Source: Ichthyophonus hoferi (lineage: Eukaryota > Opisthokonta > Ichthyosporea > Ichthyophonida > Ichthyophonidae). Taken from it: a stretch of 60,319 nt of DNA. Below are positions 1 through 11,990 of this stretch, piece by piece. The stretch is from the NCBI GenBank assembly GCA_002751075.1, contig NAOQ01000134.1, positions 75,832 to 136,150 on the forward strand. Direction: 5' to 3'. Within the stretch, counting starts at the first letter, position 1. Each line of letters opens with the position of its first letter. Both the position numbers and the translations under genes were made by a program. The notes under the pieces are model-generated. The model saw only the letters and a program-made list of their open reading frames with translations, was not told where the DNA came from and did not search any database.

Positions 1-255
1 TTATTACGGGATGAGAGTACATATAAATATATAGTATACATCGATATATTATATTTCAGTGTGATTACTTCCCGTGCTACAATAATAGTTCTATGGTGTG
101 ACAGGGTAGGATGGGATAGGATAGGATATAATAGTATAGTATACAATGGTCTACTCATGCACCCCTATTTTATTAAATATTTAGCAGTCATATATCATTG
201 GCTATTCATAAATCTCTTTTTAACAAGCCAATACCATTCCTCCATTACATTACAG

Positions 256-2951
256 ACTGCATATAGTGATCTTCAAACACGCTACACGACTTTAAAGCAC
301 CAATTAGAGCAGATACATAAAGACATAATGTGCCCTATATGTATGGATACCTACGCTAAGCCAATTGTATTATCGTGTGGTCACATGATGTGTTTTGAAT
401 GCCTTTATACGATACTGCAAGCCCGCAACAATGGTAGGTGCTTCATTATTTGTATTAGTATATGTATAGTGGGATATACAATGGTATATAATATAAGACA
501 AAGTATAGGAGATGTAATAGGTTATATTATACTAGATGCCCTCCACCAAACCAAAATAAGTTTTTAATTATTTGTTGAATGTATTAGGGGATATAGTGTT
601 AGAGATAGCATGTTATGTATTGATATATATGGTAGGTTATATAATAGTATATAGTAAGTAATATAGCAGTATATAATAGGTTATATAGTAGTATATAGTG
701 ATATATAGTAGGTTATAGTGGGATATACTACTATTTTCCCTTAACTTGGGTAGGTATTTGTTGATTTGATGCATTGACTATAGAATATGTAATGAGATAG
801 AGTATAGAATATATATGATGTAGTGCAGAAGTGGTAATATATTATATCTTGCTCGAATATGACATGATAGGATAGGCTATAATATAAAGTATATATATAT
901 ATAACCCACTGAATACTTTATTTTATACTATTATGAATATGTAATAGGTTATAGTAAAATACACAATGAGGTATATATAAGATGTAGTATGTAGTATATA
1001 TAACATATAACATATTCATGCATAATTACATACATAAATATGTACATGCATACACATATCTTTATATAACCTATTATCTATGAGTACTCATCACTTCCCC
1101 TTCAACCAGATGGCAGGATCTATACCTGTCCCACCTGTCGTGAACCAATTGTAGAGGAGCCTACACGTAGTTATGGTATGGATAACTACTTTGAAAATAT
1201 AATGGCCTCTATGGGGACCAATGAGAGAACAATCTATGAAACCAGATTAATACAGGCACAGCGGTTAATTGATTATGGTTTGTTGACTAGGTATGTAACC
1301 ACACCTACCTTAGATCTAGGGCGATACTGAAATGGGTAGTGTATATGTGTATGTATATGTATATGTATCTGTATATGTATCTGTATATGTATAGTTTATT
1401 GCATATATTGATGAGTTATGATATCATAATGTTGTGTTATTATACTATTACACCATTTTACTGTCATACTGCTATACTATTAAACTATTATATTATTATA
1501 CTATGGTTCTGATATACTATCATACTACTTTACTATCATACTACTATATCATCATATTACTATACCTATACCATCATACTACTATGCTTCCATACTACTA
1601 TACTATCATATTACTATATAGGCTGTACTATTTCCTTTCTCCTTATATAGCCTATCTATTCTATCTTACCTATTTATTCCTGAAATACACACAGATACGC
1701 TATTACTCCAACCCCATATATATAAGTATTAACATCGCACGTTATGGGCATTAATCAACTATTATAATTATATCCACTAGTATCCAGTGTAATGTATTTC
1801 TAATGTATGCAGTTTAGTATCATATATATATGTACACATACATACACACATATTATCTTCTTCTCTCCCTCCCCCTCTTCCTCTCCTTCACGCATATATA
1901 CCACACCAACCTTCTCTCCGTATCCAGGCTCTTTGGCCCACGCTATAATATGGATGAAGATGATAATATATTTCGTTGCGGTAACTGTAATTTCGAGATA
2001 GCAGACGGACAGTATGTAGCTCTGCTATAACTATAATGTATTTTTTCTCTTTCTTGGCTTCTCTTTTTTCACGTATAGTCTAGTATGGCATTGCATAGTA
2101 TGATAGAGTATAGTATGGTATTGCATGGTATTATATGGTACTGTATAGTATAGTATAGTATGGTATAGTATGGTATTGCATGGTATTATATGGTATTGTA
2201 TAGTATAGGATAGTGTAGCATAGTATAGTATAGCATAGTATGTGGTATAGCTAATAGCCACTAACTACTAATGAATATATACACATACAGGTGTGCAGGG
2301 TGTGGGGAAAGTTTCCCTCAACTAGGAGGCCTGGCAATAGGACAGGATCCCGATGGGGGTGGATATGAGAGCAATGAGGACATACGGGAGGAGGAAGAGG
2401 AGGAGGATGATGATGATGATGGCTTTATAGTGAGAGACAGTGAGAGTGAGACCGAGCAGAAGGAGAGGGTGGGGGGCAGGCAAAGGGGACGGAGGTGGGA
2501 AAGAGAGGGAGAGGTTATTTATATTAGTGATAGTGAAGAAGGAGAAGAAGGAGAAGAAGGAGAGGAGGTAGAGGAGGGGGAAGAGGAAGAGGAAGAGGAG
2601 GGAGAAGAGGGAGAGGAGGTGGAAGAGGAAGATGAGGGGGAAGAGGGACAGGACGAGGAAGGGGGACAGGACGGGGAAGAGGGACAGGAAGGGGAAGAGG
2701 GAGGGGAGGGAGAGGAGAAGGGAGAGGGAGAGGAGGATGGGGATGAAGGTGGGCAAGGGTCTGGGGGTGAGAGTGGTAAACGGAAAAGTAGGGAGAAAGA
2801 TAATAGGAAGACTAAGAGGAGAAGGAGGGATGTAGTTGTAGAGGTAAATGAGGAGGAAGAAAGAAAGGGGGAGAGTGAAATAGCTAATGAAGAGGAGGGA
2901 AAGGAGAAGGTGGAGGACGGAGGAAGTGGAGATGAACCTAGCAAAATATGA
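256..2951 (+). CDS. RING-finger E3 ubiquitin ligase-like protein, 5' partial
   Basis: Four exons are visible: 256-433, 1110-1290, 1928-2011 and 2291-2951. All junctions are GT-AG and the phases agree (1, 2, 2). The first visible exon follows an acceptor, so the true start lies upstream of the window. The 367 visible residues begin with a short coiled-coil-like stretch (1-23). A complete C3HC4 RING follows: Cys26, Cys29, Cys41, His43, Cys46, Cys49, Cys66 and Cys69. It starts CPICMDTYAKPIVLSCGH and ends CPTCREPI. Two CxxC pairs (Cys137/140 and Cys149/152) could form one more zinc site. The rest is a long Glu/Gly/Asp-rich acidic tail interrupted by a basic, nuclear-localisation-like patch (KRKSREKDNRKTKRRRR). 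The order coiled coil, RING, CxxC pairs resembles uncharacterised fungal RING proteins. A nuclear ubiquitin ligase acting on basic partners such as histones is inference. The introns carry TATAG/ACTAT arrays. Confidence 0.85.
434..1109 (+). repeat. Intron 1 of the RING gene with TATAG-rich, C-poor sequence
   Basis: The intron has GTAGGT and CCAG borders. Positions about 595-725 are built from repeated TATAG and ATATAGTAG words with almost no C on the plus strand. No coding or RNA signal was seen. Confidence 0.6.
1430..1625 (+). repeat. ACTAT-type satellite in intron 2 of the RING gene
   Basis: Imperfect array of TACTATCATACTA and TACTATTATACTA words with almost no G on the plus strand. It lies in the 1291-1927 intron. 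Open reading through it gives only Tyr/Leu/Ile repeats and is not a gene. Confidence 0.8.
2072..2254 (+). repeat. TAGTATGGTAT-type satellite in intron 3 of the RING gene
   Basis: Imperfect array of TAGTATGGTAT and TATAGTATAG words with very little C on the plus strand. This is the opposite base polarity to the array in the preceding intron. It lies in the 2012-2290 intron. Confidence 0.8.
2385..2925 (+). repeat. Coding polypurine (GA-rich) tract in the acidic tail exon
   Basis: The plus strand is almost all G and A for more than 500 bases, encoding Glu/Gly/Asp/Lys repeats of the RING protein. The Ser/Pro/Leu-rich ORFs on the opposite strand here are composition artefacts. Confidence 0.85.
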
Positions 2952-3782
2952 TATAGTAGGACATAGTAAGATATGGTAGGATTTAATAGGATTTAATAGG
3001 ATATAGATGAAAAAGACGTGTATGTGGTGAGGTAAAAGAGAGGGTAGTTAGGACTGATACTACAGAAACCCCAATATAGATACATACTGCAGTTTGATAA
3101 ATACATGTATATTACCATATCACATCTATGAGGAGCTGGTATCCTGCCACTTGTATACGTCACATTATGTATACATGAAGCATGATGGATAGGATATCAT
3201 AATGACCTACCCAATCAAAACCAACCAATGGCATACTATTTTCTTGTCAATTGAAGTAGACTTGGGCACTATATTGCCATGGCAATAGGACTATTAGGTA
3301 ATTGGTTAGTATTCTTAGGATTATTAAAATGTATATTGAAAATAGGCAGACTGGCATTTGGCAATAATTAGGGATACCATCTGATTGGCTGGTTTAAATT
3401 ATGCTGAATTTTGTTTAGACTAAATATGCAAATAGTAAACGCTAATGATAATAATTAGTTATAGTTATATAAAGAAATACTTGAAATTAAATAAATATTC
3501 TTTTTCTATCAATATGATTATTATCGTTGTTGTTGCTATTTGACTATTTGACTACATATGTAATAGTAATTACTAATAATATTAAATAATTGTGGTTACG
3601 TAAAGAAATATCCAAATTAGATTAATATTCTTCTTTCTATGTATAAATTTTGGCGAGAGTAAGATAAAAATATGTAAAAGGGAAGGGAATAACTAGCTAT
3701 TAATGGTACTATGATTTAATTGGAGCACAGTTGTTGAACAGTAGTCAATGAAAGATTTCACTTATATTTTCAATTATGTTGG
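2952..3782. other. Intergenic, no gene seen
   Basis: AT-rich sequence downstream of the RING gene. Several AGCCAAT/ATTGGCT-like words occur. No coding or RNA signal was recognised. Confidence 0.5.
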
Positions 3783-3935
3783 TTGGAACATGTGTAATAC
3801 GCTACAATGATTCCCTATTTTTCTATATTATCATATAATATATATTCTATTTATTTATTATTTGCTATTAATTGGATATTCGAGATTATTTATCAAACCT
3901 GCGTAGTAATGATTCAGATACAATTATTACAAGGA
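3783..3935 (-). repeat. Partial copy of dispersed repeat family A
   Basis: Shares with the copy at 34789-35168, in the same orientation, a start like TACGCTACAATGATTCC, an AT-rich middle and then TATCAAACCTGCG(T/C)AGTAAT. Only the 3' half of the element, on its own strand, is present. Found by reading; not aligned computationally. Confidence 0.55.
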
Positions 3936-5081
3936 TATTATTACCATATTGCCCCTGGGAGTCACAAGTTGATGTGAAAGGTCAATGATTGGGTATAATA
4001 GAATATTAGTCAGCGTCAAAAGGCTTTGCATTATTGATTGGCATCTTTATTGGCTTTTCGTTTATCAGTTCCCATTGGCTTCGCAAAAAATTGTGACTCT
4101 TCAGACCCTTAGTATTGGGTTACCATTATATGTATTAATACTATTGGATGCACTGGTTATAATGACGAGAAGAGTTCCTTTAGATCAGAAAGAGTCGGTA
4201 TCGATTGGCTGAATGCCAATTTAGTGGATCATGTGATTTTTGGGTGGTTAAACGCCGGCTCGTTCGATCTTCCTGAACTCCTCAGAGAGGGACGTTCATT
4301 TCCTATTTACCAAGAATTGGCGTACTAATACGTATTATACTACTTATTATCTAACACTTTAAGAACCCTCTTGGCAACTGGGTAATCACGTTAGGCTATT
4401 TTTACCTTATCCGACAATGTGAATCCAATGACACGTAGTACATCTTTAGGCAGGTTTCTACTAACTAAAGTTGTGGACATTGCACACAAAAGGTAATATT
4501 TCGTCAAAATGTGCTATAAAATTACTAGTTTACTAGTTATAGACATAAAAAACATAAAAAAACCACTGCAAATGTACAAGTGGCATGGATAAATTAAAAC
4601 TTTCAAGCGGTTAGCTTTTTAATATATCTTTCTATATCACTACCAAATTCCAAGTAATAAAAATAATTCCTAACTATATACCGTGCCTATCTACTGGCGC
4701 AGCTAAGTATTGTGAACAGAATATGCATGTATTTTGCAGTGGTCAACTAACATATAGACTTATAGACCATGTGGATTGGTATGAAAAATGAAAAGTGCCC
4801 AAATAGGCTTATAATTGTCTTGCGCTAAAAAAATATAAAAAAAGCAATCCTGTATTTAAATTGTAATGGTGAAGTTCAACAAAAATCTAAATTCGAAACG
4901 TTCTCGCGCATTTGTGGTATGATCTTGGTATTGATATGTAGCTCCCCATTTACGTACTAACTTCAAAACACTTATTTGACATATACAGCACCTTTAGTCG
5001 CCAAAAATCATGTAATAATAACAGTTCACAAGTGAGTTCTCGTATACATTTGATGTTATCAACTAAAACATTCTGATCACA
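3936..5081. other. Intergenic, no gene seen
   Basis: Unique-looking AT-rich DNA. A 75-codon plus-strand ORF at 3985-4212 has no family features and is probably chance. Confidence 0.4.
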
Positions 5082-5324
5082 TCACACTGATGCTCGCGTC
5101 CTTTTAGGAGAAGCTTTCTGCTTATTACGCTGTGCTTCTAATTCCCATCGGATCCTATTATAATTTTTGAAAAATTGCATTCTCTGGGAAACGGTTTCGG
5201 GATCGAGAAACGTTGCAGTAGAATTGAATCCCAGCCCCTCTGGATCATACGTTGTAGTAGAGTTTCCGCGAATTCCGTATGGTCTAACAAAGTCCTTGCA
5301 TTCACAATACATAGCATTCATCAT
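5082..5324 (-). CDS. Small hypothetical protein, 80 residues
   Basis: Intronless ORF from ATG to TGA. Unlike the chance ORFs around it, its translation has balanced composition. It contains PYGIRGNSTTTYDPEGLGF, then QRMQFFKNYNRIRWELEAQR, and a basic tail KQKASPKRTRASV. There is no signal peptide, membrane segment or known motif. It could be a small nuclear or ribonucleoprotein-type protein, one exon of a larger gene, or a relic of a mobile element from the fossil-rich interval beside it. I do not recognise the family. Confidence 0.35.
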   Translation of the reverse strand: MMNAMYCECKDFVRPYGIRGNSTTTYDPEGLGFNSTATFLDPETVSQRMQFFKNYNRIRWELEAQRNKQKASPKRTRASV

Positions 5325-7298
5325 TTACGTTCGACTATTTCGACTATTTTTTATTTTAAAAATAAGTAGATATATGAGGACGTAGTGGCTCTATATATAC
5401 AGGTGTAAGTTGGTATTCATACCGTTACCTGATTACCTGATTAGACCAATATCCAAAATCACTACTACGCTGGTATTCACACTGAGCCCGAAATTTAAAC
5501 TCTGTCCATATATGCCCAGTGAGTAACATCATCGCAAAGCCAAAATGAAATGCTGATTTATAATGAATGAAATGTATGTGACGAATCCGTATTAATTATT
5601 TGGCTTGATTAATCTAGAGAGGGGGATTTGTACCAGTAAATAGAAGGTTGTCAATAATTGGTTACTTCGAGATCTCACTGAAACTATCTAAATCTTACAT
5701 CTCGGTATTACAATATTTAATTTGAAATAATATGTAAAATAGAAATTTATACATTATAAAAATAGTACAAATGTATATGATATGGTCTTGAAAAACCGAT
5801 TGTAAATTTTATTGTTAATTTTGAGTTATTTTCTTACCTCTCTGGAGTGAAAAGAAAGAGAAAAGAATCAGAATTTCTCGCATGGATGCAGGTTGCAAAA
5901 AAAAAGAATTTGCAAGACAAGGTATGATCTTTCTGAATATCTTAATATTCAATAAAAAACTAGCCAAACAAATTCCTGAAATCTCATCATAGAGATTGCT
6001 CAAAGCAATCAAATGCCGTATGATAACAGATGAACTGATAAGCGTAATATGGTTCCATGAATCAAATCAATGGAATGTTATGATAGTGGTAAAGGATGTT
6101 AAGATGTGAAGGTACAATAAGATAACCATTTAGGACGTAGCCACTCAAACGAAAAATCAGCTTGTGAGCGATATTAAAATTATATATAAGTCCGGTACTT
6201 CGATTCTATTGAGTAAAATTATTAACCTGTTGAAGTACTAGATTGTACTGTTTTTTTTTTTTGAATTTTTTAGAGATTTTCAAGAATTTCGGTAATATTG
6301 AAACTAAGTACTGTATTGCATTTTTATTTTAAAGGTTTGAAATATAAAAATAGGCAAATGTTTATAATGTGGTATGTTTAATAAAAAAGTAAATGAAGAT
6401 CTGTGATGTCATGTGATTGCTATCGTTGTATGCAGTATTTATATTGCATATAGCACATATGCAAGAACTTTTCGTTAGAGATAATAACGTATCAGCTTGA
6501 GAAATACGCCAATGCTTAACTTTCGACACGTTATCACAATCCCATTGGTTGTTTAAAAGCGTGATGCATACGGAGCTATATTTTTGGTTCTTTTTTAAAA
6601 AAATCAAATTTACTGCCTCACCACACTTGCTAGACTACATTTGCCAACTTTTTAGACTTTGGATTATTCCGACCTGTAATTATAAGTAATTTCCCAGTGT
6701 AAGTTCGCTAAACGTATGCTTGGCAGAGATAGTATAGGTAAGACAATATCGATGGCTAGTAAGGTCAAGTTTATATACAAATATTTCATTTTATTGGTTT
6801 TTGTCTCTGATACTTGATTTACAAACTAGCCTATAGAAGCCTATGAGGCAATTAAAAATGATGTTTATTGGTAATAGGTAAGATAAGCGAATAGGGTAAT
6901 TGAATCATGCAATATGCAATGATAAAAGGCTGTTTGATTAGAATCTGCTTTGCTTCCAAAGGCAATCTATTTAAACGTCCGTCCAGTCTTGCGATTTCTC
7001 GTACATATTTATTAGCCACTAATTTGCTTTTCGATCGTTATTTCTGATCAAGACCTGTGATCACATGCGATCATATAAATCATCACGGCTCCCAATTACG
7101 TCATGCGATCATATATTTCCCAAGATCCCTACGATTCCAGGACGCCAAAAACTTCGGAATCCATTACCTACTCGGTAATCTAGCAAGGTACATATCAAAG
7201 TTTACATATATATATTATGATTGTCACAATATGCACTTTTTATATACAAAAAGAAGTGAACTAGTAGAAGTGTGCTCTCTTAGTAAGCTTATTGTTAT
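5325..7298. other. Intergenic, no gene seen
   Basis: AT-rich sequence with scattered poly-T and poly-A runs, for example near 6250. ORFs at 5815-6012, 6362-6607 and 7057-7380 show no family features. Confidence 0.4.
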
Positions 7299-7790
7299 TA
7301 TATATATTGTTACCAGTAAAAACGCGGTGCTTTTTCTAGCACTAATACACTTAAACCAATCAGGATCATTATGCACATAGTACATAAAATGTTTCAGTAT
7401 ACACGTCTAAACTCTTGGGTATATAAGTCTGTACACATATAAAAGAAAGCTAACTGTGCTAGCATTCTTAACGGTTATAGACACGTAAAAAACTATAGTC
7501 AAAAGCTGAAATTAGTAAATTAATTAATTAGCAAGCACTTGACTAAATTAGACTATTTGAATCAATTAAACTAGGCCTGAGGAATCTGAACGAAAACAAC
7601 TAACAATCCTTACATCCATCTAGACAGAACGTACATTTCAGATATGACTAGAACCTCCAACGAGGGCAGAGTTTCACTTTCTATTAAATTCACAGAAAGT
7701 ATGAGCAAGAAAACCGCACATACTTAGATTCCAACTTCAACACTATCATCGACTATCAGACATTACAGGCCCAGAGAGAGCTCTCAGAAT
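7299..7790 (+). mobile_element. Fossil LTR-retrotransposon leader and start of a gag-like region, broken
   Basis: Matches the interval 12720-13290 along most of its length. Both hold a promoter-like stretch with TATA-type words, then a leader, then a region whose copy at 13037 reads as a short Lys/Asp/Thr-rich protein start. The arrangement suggests the 5' portion of an LTR element. The copy is old and clearly broken. Family assignment is inference. Confidence 0.45.
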
Positions 7791-8154
7791 CGGTTGGTAT
7801 TAGTTAGAGTACGTAATCATTTTATGATAATCCAATATCTATTCTATATTTAGACTATATGCACTTATATTTTTATCTGGCTAGACTAATTATATTGCCA
7901 AGAGCCGATAGAGCTATTTTTATTGCTCAATTCAGATGGATTTCCCGCGCGTAATTAAGATGACGATCGTAGTTGAGATTAAGTGATATGCTATTTTTAG
8001 CGATCGCAACGGATCCGAAACTCGTTAATTTGTTTATAAAAATCTCGTTTTTGACTTCACTGATTATATTCAAACTAACGGCCATTATAGCAACCGTGCA
8101 CCCCAATATGATACGTTAATGACCTAGTATATTGTCTTTACAGTAGTTCAAATT

Positions 8155-8370
8155 ATTTATAAATGTAAATGCAGTAATGCTCATAAGAGGGCGTCTCCAC
8201 AGACTGCTCTGGTAGCAAAGGAACTGTGCCCATTACCGGCTAGTTGTTAATAAAACTGGATTGAGATGCAGTCCAGCACCTAGAAGAAAGCATATATCCA
8301 CTTTAAAATAAAAACCATTTTGGAGATTCCGAAGCCTGTGAACATGAACAAGTCAATAGAATTACCGCAG
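8155..8370 (+). repeat. Repeat family F, copy 1
   Basis: Resembles 29936-30137 over about 200 bases, including AAATGCAGTAA(T/C)GC(T/C)CATAAGAGG at the start and a GGAGA(T/C)(T/C)CCGA(A/G)(G/C)C word near the end. It sits just upstream of a copia-like RNase H fossil, so it may be non-coding sequence of that element. Age: old, with many differences. Confidence 0.5.
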
Positions 8371-8619
8371 GTTGCTTATACAGCCTAATTGGCTATTTTT
8401 TCTGAATTTCAAAATCCAAATCAGACTGGGAAATTACAACTTTTTTCATAAACAGTACTCAGAAATTTTTTTTAAATAATTTTAAATTAGACAGACTACA
8501 ACTATATTTAATATTTCTAATATAAATACAGTAAATCGGTTGATTTCTATGGCATCTATACATCATTATTTAATTTCATAAAGGAATAAGAGGGACAAGT
8601 GATAGAATTTCTTATTAAA

Positions 8620-9240
8620 ATGGATGAACTGCCAATTTGCAATCAGCCATCTTGTGAGATACGCAGGAGAGCCCACAAAAGCAACCTGGGAGATGACAAT
8701 GCATCTACTACTCTGCTACTTCAAAACAACTGCTGGAGTGCGCATCATATACGAGAATGCCCCTTTGACTCAATCCTTTCTCTGACGTCGATTTACTGCC
8801 GACCCGTGATCAGCCCACAACACCGATGGTTACGTCATTCATCTATCTAGCTAGACGTCCAACCGATTGGTTCTCGAAAAAGCAATTGATTGCCGTACTC
8901 TACGACCGAAAGTATGTATATCGCCGTGTCAATAGCTTGCCAGCAAATCACATTTATCGCTTCACTTCTGGAGTATCTAAGCATCTAGACTGGCGGTGTA
9001 AAACCACATGCAGGCAATCAGTTCAATACATCTTATAGAGAAAAACTACATCCCTAAGGTAACGAGATACATCAAGATACGATATTGGTATATACGAGAT
9101 CGTGAGACGTGAAGAGATTACGATTGTTTCTTACCCTACGGAACTCATGGCGGCAGATTGCGTGACTAAGGCAAGGTCCTCTGCATGTTTGAAGCATATG
9201 AACATTAGATTCGGCCCACGCGTAATGCTCCGCCTACCGC
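8620..9240 (+). mobile_element. Fossil Ty1/copia-type retrotransposon, RNase H end, broken
   Basis: Short stretches in plus-strand frames resemble the C-terminal RNase H part of copia polyproteins. Near 8680-8745 there is a TTAGVRIIYE-like segment. Near 8850-8900 a DWFSKKQ segment corresponds to the family's W-(S/K)-K-Q motif. Near 9120-9210 a SYPTELMAADCVTKA segment corresponds to the family's final 'P-T-x-x-(M/A)-(V/A)-A-D-x-(L/V)-T-K-A' signature. The piece carries several breaks and is an old remnant. The rest of the element is not recognisable beside it. Confidence 0.75.
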
Positions 9241-9476
9241 ATGTGACTGGTATTTTTGACTATTATTCATGATCGTAAAATTATCTAAGTATTTGCTACG
9301 ATCTCCCTTTAACGTCATACGATCTCATAACTCTCATGGTCTCTACAATCCCACAGAGCCAAGGGCAACAGGAACAAGGACTTACATGGTAACCAGTATA
9401 ACATGTACTGGAGTTTTTAAATATAAATATGTATATTTTTATAACGTACACCCTACATTCAAGCAAGTTAACAGGT

Positions 9477-9640
9477 GTTAAAACAGGAATATTTAATTAA
9501 TCTAGCGTTTATATTACTATAATCATTTAATATTATTAGTAGTTATTATTACATATGTAGTCTGTAAAAATAGTTAGCCCAATATATTTGTGTTAAATGG
9601 CAATCCAAGATGATCGATCAAAATTGAACCAGCCAATGAC
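9477..9640 (+). repeat. Repeat family D, probable LTR-derived, copy 1
   Basis: Similar to 40213-40400: both start with AAAACAGGAATA(T/C)TTAATT and share TATGTAGTCTGTAAAAATAG-like words. It lies shortly after the copia RNase H remnant, where a 3' LTR would be expected. Identity as an LTR is inference. Confidence 0.4.
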
Positions 9641-10329
9641 GTTAAAATATTCAAAATTGCGGCATTTCAACTACGCGAAAAGAACAACGTAAGTTTTCTT
9701 TCTTCCCTCACGGACCAAAAGATGGACTTAAATAGAATTTTTTTCTTTTTTTATACTGATAAGTAAAAATATATATTTAAATTATGCTTGCGGTCCATAC
9801 TAATGAAGTGAGTAGGCGTTATATAGTCCTCCGCCAATGTACTGACCTGTCAATATACTCAAAATGATTTGTAACACCACTTATTTGTAAGTATTGCACC
9901 ATTAATTGACCTATGTGCCTCAACCAAATTAAAGCTATATAAGATTTACCAATAAAATAGCACAGTTCAAAATTAGATTAAATTAACTAATCAAATAGTG
10001 CAGACTGATGTTAATCACTCAGTAATTAATAAATTAGTGTAAACCTGATTATTAGCCTAAAATAACAACAAATAAATACATACAGAAATAACAATAAGTG
10101 TATTTTCGTACAAGACATAATGACTTATGCAGCCTAATGTTGGTAGTTTCTGAAATCCTTCGACACTCTCCCTACATCCCCACACACCTGTGGGGAGGTA
10201 ACCCATTCAGTGAGGATAAGGTCTAGACTGTTTGCAAAGGGCGCATATTTTCTGTTCTGTAGGGTGCTATCCTTTTCTACCTCCAAACGATTAATCCTCT
10301 TGAAATTCTCAGATTTCTTGACTTAAAAT
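9641..10329. other. No gene seen
   Basis: AT-rich DNA between fossil pieces. Nothing is recognised except a more GC-rich stretch around 10150-10250 that may belong to the neighbouring fossil. Confidence 0.35.
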
Positions 10330-10910
10330 TCCTCCTTCAACTCTCTCTGAGTTGGTGCATCCTTTTTAAACGTTATTGCTCAATTCCCCCGGAGCTGACG
10401 TTTCCTGTCCATCTTTATTACTCAAATCCTCATGATTTGTTATCTTTTTTAAGCTTATTTGTAGCTTTGGCTCTTTGGAGGGCTTCATGAGCTGGCTTGG
10501 TTGCTTTTGATTACTATTTTTAGTAACCTCTATTAATGGAATCACTTTGAACTTTAGCCTGTACATCCTGTCACTCCATCCCATACCCGTCATAGCCACT
10601 ACACCATGTTTAAATAACTTTACGGTGCTATTCAAAAATACCGTTTTAATGTTTATTCCATTAAGAGTTAGTAGGGAGAATAAGCTCTCTTCCAAATCGG
10701 CAACTAGCTATACATTTTTCTAATGAAAAGGAATCATTTTTTTCCCAATTCTAGTGGCTAGCCAAATACTTCCCAAACCTACATGCTATGCTCTTTTGAC
10801 CATATCCCCCAACGTACATACGATTTTCCTGGAGTAAAACTTGTAAAGTCTCTTCTTCAAATTATGTAGGTACCTTGTAGTACCACTATCTATCACAAAG
10901 TTTCATTACC
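10330..10910 (-). mobile_element. Fossil Ty1/copia-type retrotransposon, protease to pre-integrase region, broken
   Basis: On the minus strand, segments in order resemble the copia region between the protease active-site area and the GAG-pre-integrase domain. One resembles the 'L-x-x-N-L-L-S-(L/V)' block (ESLFSLLTLNGIN). A later one resembles the 'G-x-(V/I)-A-x-G-x-x-x-x-x-(L/M)-Y-x-L' block (HGVVAMTGMGWSDRMYRLKF). The downstream Lys/Ser/Pro-rich part fits a linker before integrase. The copy is broken in a few places and old. Confidence 0.6.
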
Positions 10911-11213
10911 GCCAATTGATATGTATATCAATCCTTACAACATCTTTTCCCCTATTATTTCCAGCCCTGTTAAACCTATATTCTGGTTTATTATTTTCTA
11001 CGTCAACACTAATTTTTTTAATGTATCTGTATATGTTTAATACTATTTCTTTTACTTTCTTTCCTTATCTCATTATTCCTCTTTCTAGATATATTTATGT
11101 CGTTCTCATTCTGGTAGAAATCAACATTCTATGTTAAAGTTCCCCTCCCCACCCCCACCCCGAAATGTTGATAATGATAGTTGCCCAGTGCGTCAATCTA
11201 GTTTTTGTATTAT
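10911..11213. other. Pyrimidine-rich spacer, no gene seen
   Basis: T/C-rich plus strand ending in a CCCC-rich stretch near 11143-11160. No coding signal is credible. Confidence 0.4.
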
Positions 11214-11990
11214 TTATTTATTTATTTTTTGAATTGAAACACACAGAGGGTAAAAACTGCAGTTGGACGACCTTATCCCAAAATTATCCTGGTAGACGTC
11301 TTTTACTTGGCATCTTCTTGCTAACATAAATAGCGTCTGAATTAGACGTTCACTTATCCCATGATAATGAGGAGGGTAAGGCATGATTTTGCACCCTGAA
11401 ATGATGCGTTGTGTGAATGCAATAAAATGATAAAGATGCAAACTTGCAATTCTTTCTGCAGCTGGGATGGACAGATGGGCATTACAGAAAGTGTCCTTCC
11501 TTTCCAGCTGTACACATAGTGTGATGTGGAATGTGGAGCTAGAAATGATTGTTCAATTAATTTTTCAGCAACAAGTTGAATAGCTTCTGGCACAGTAATT
11601 ACATAAGTTGTAGCGCGAATAGATGGAGTTGCAGTGGAAGCAATGCAAGGTGGTTGGGCTATAATAACCCTGTTAGAATTTATTGTACCAATAGAGCCAG
11701 TGTCTGAATCTACGGACATAGATTAACCCTCTTCGTTGTCACTGCTTTCACTTAAATACTCTATTATAGACTTTTTTGCAATGAAGGCTTCAGCTTCTAT
11801 AAAAGTCGTAGCCATAAACTTTCATTTAATTGTGCTTATGGGCAATGATGAGTCATTCATTACTGTCTAGACTAAAACGTTCAAATTTTCATCCTTTTAC
11901 ACTAATCCTTTATTCTCCGCATTACACAAAATCCTTCTCAATAAAGAACCTTCTCTGTATTATATAGTCCTTTATCATATACTGATCCGT
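11214..11990 (-). mobile_element. Fossil Ty3/gypsy-type retrotransposon fragment with integrase end, broken
   Basis: The minus strand near 11290-11400 carries a segment (MPYPPHYHGISERLIQTL) resembling the conserved 'P-Y-H-P-x-(S/T)-N-G-x-x-E-R-x-(V/I)-Q-T' block of gypsy integrases. The minus-strand region 11460-11740 is also open and protein-like (Ser/Thr/Pro-rich, no recognised domain). Its outer part forms one arm of a large inverted repeat. The fragment is broken and old. Confidence 0.5.

Noticed and set aside
2322-2944. Ser/Pro/Leu-rich ORFs opposite the acidic tail
   Set aside because: They are the complement of the polypurine coding tract; no splice or start context was seen.
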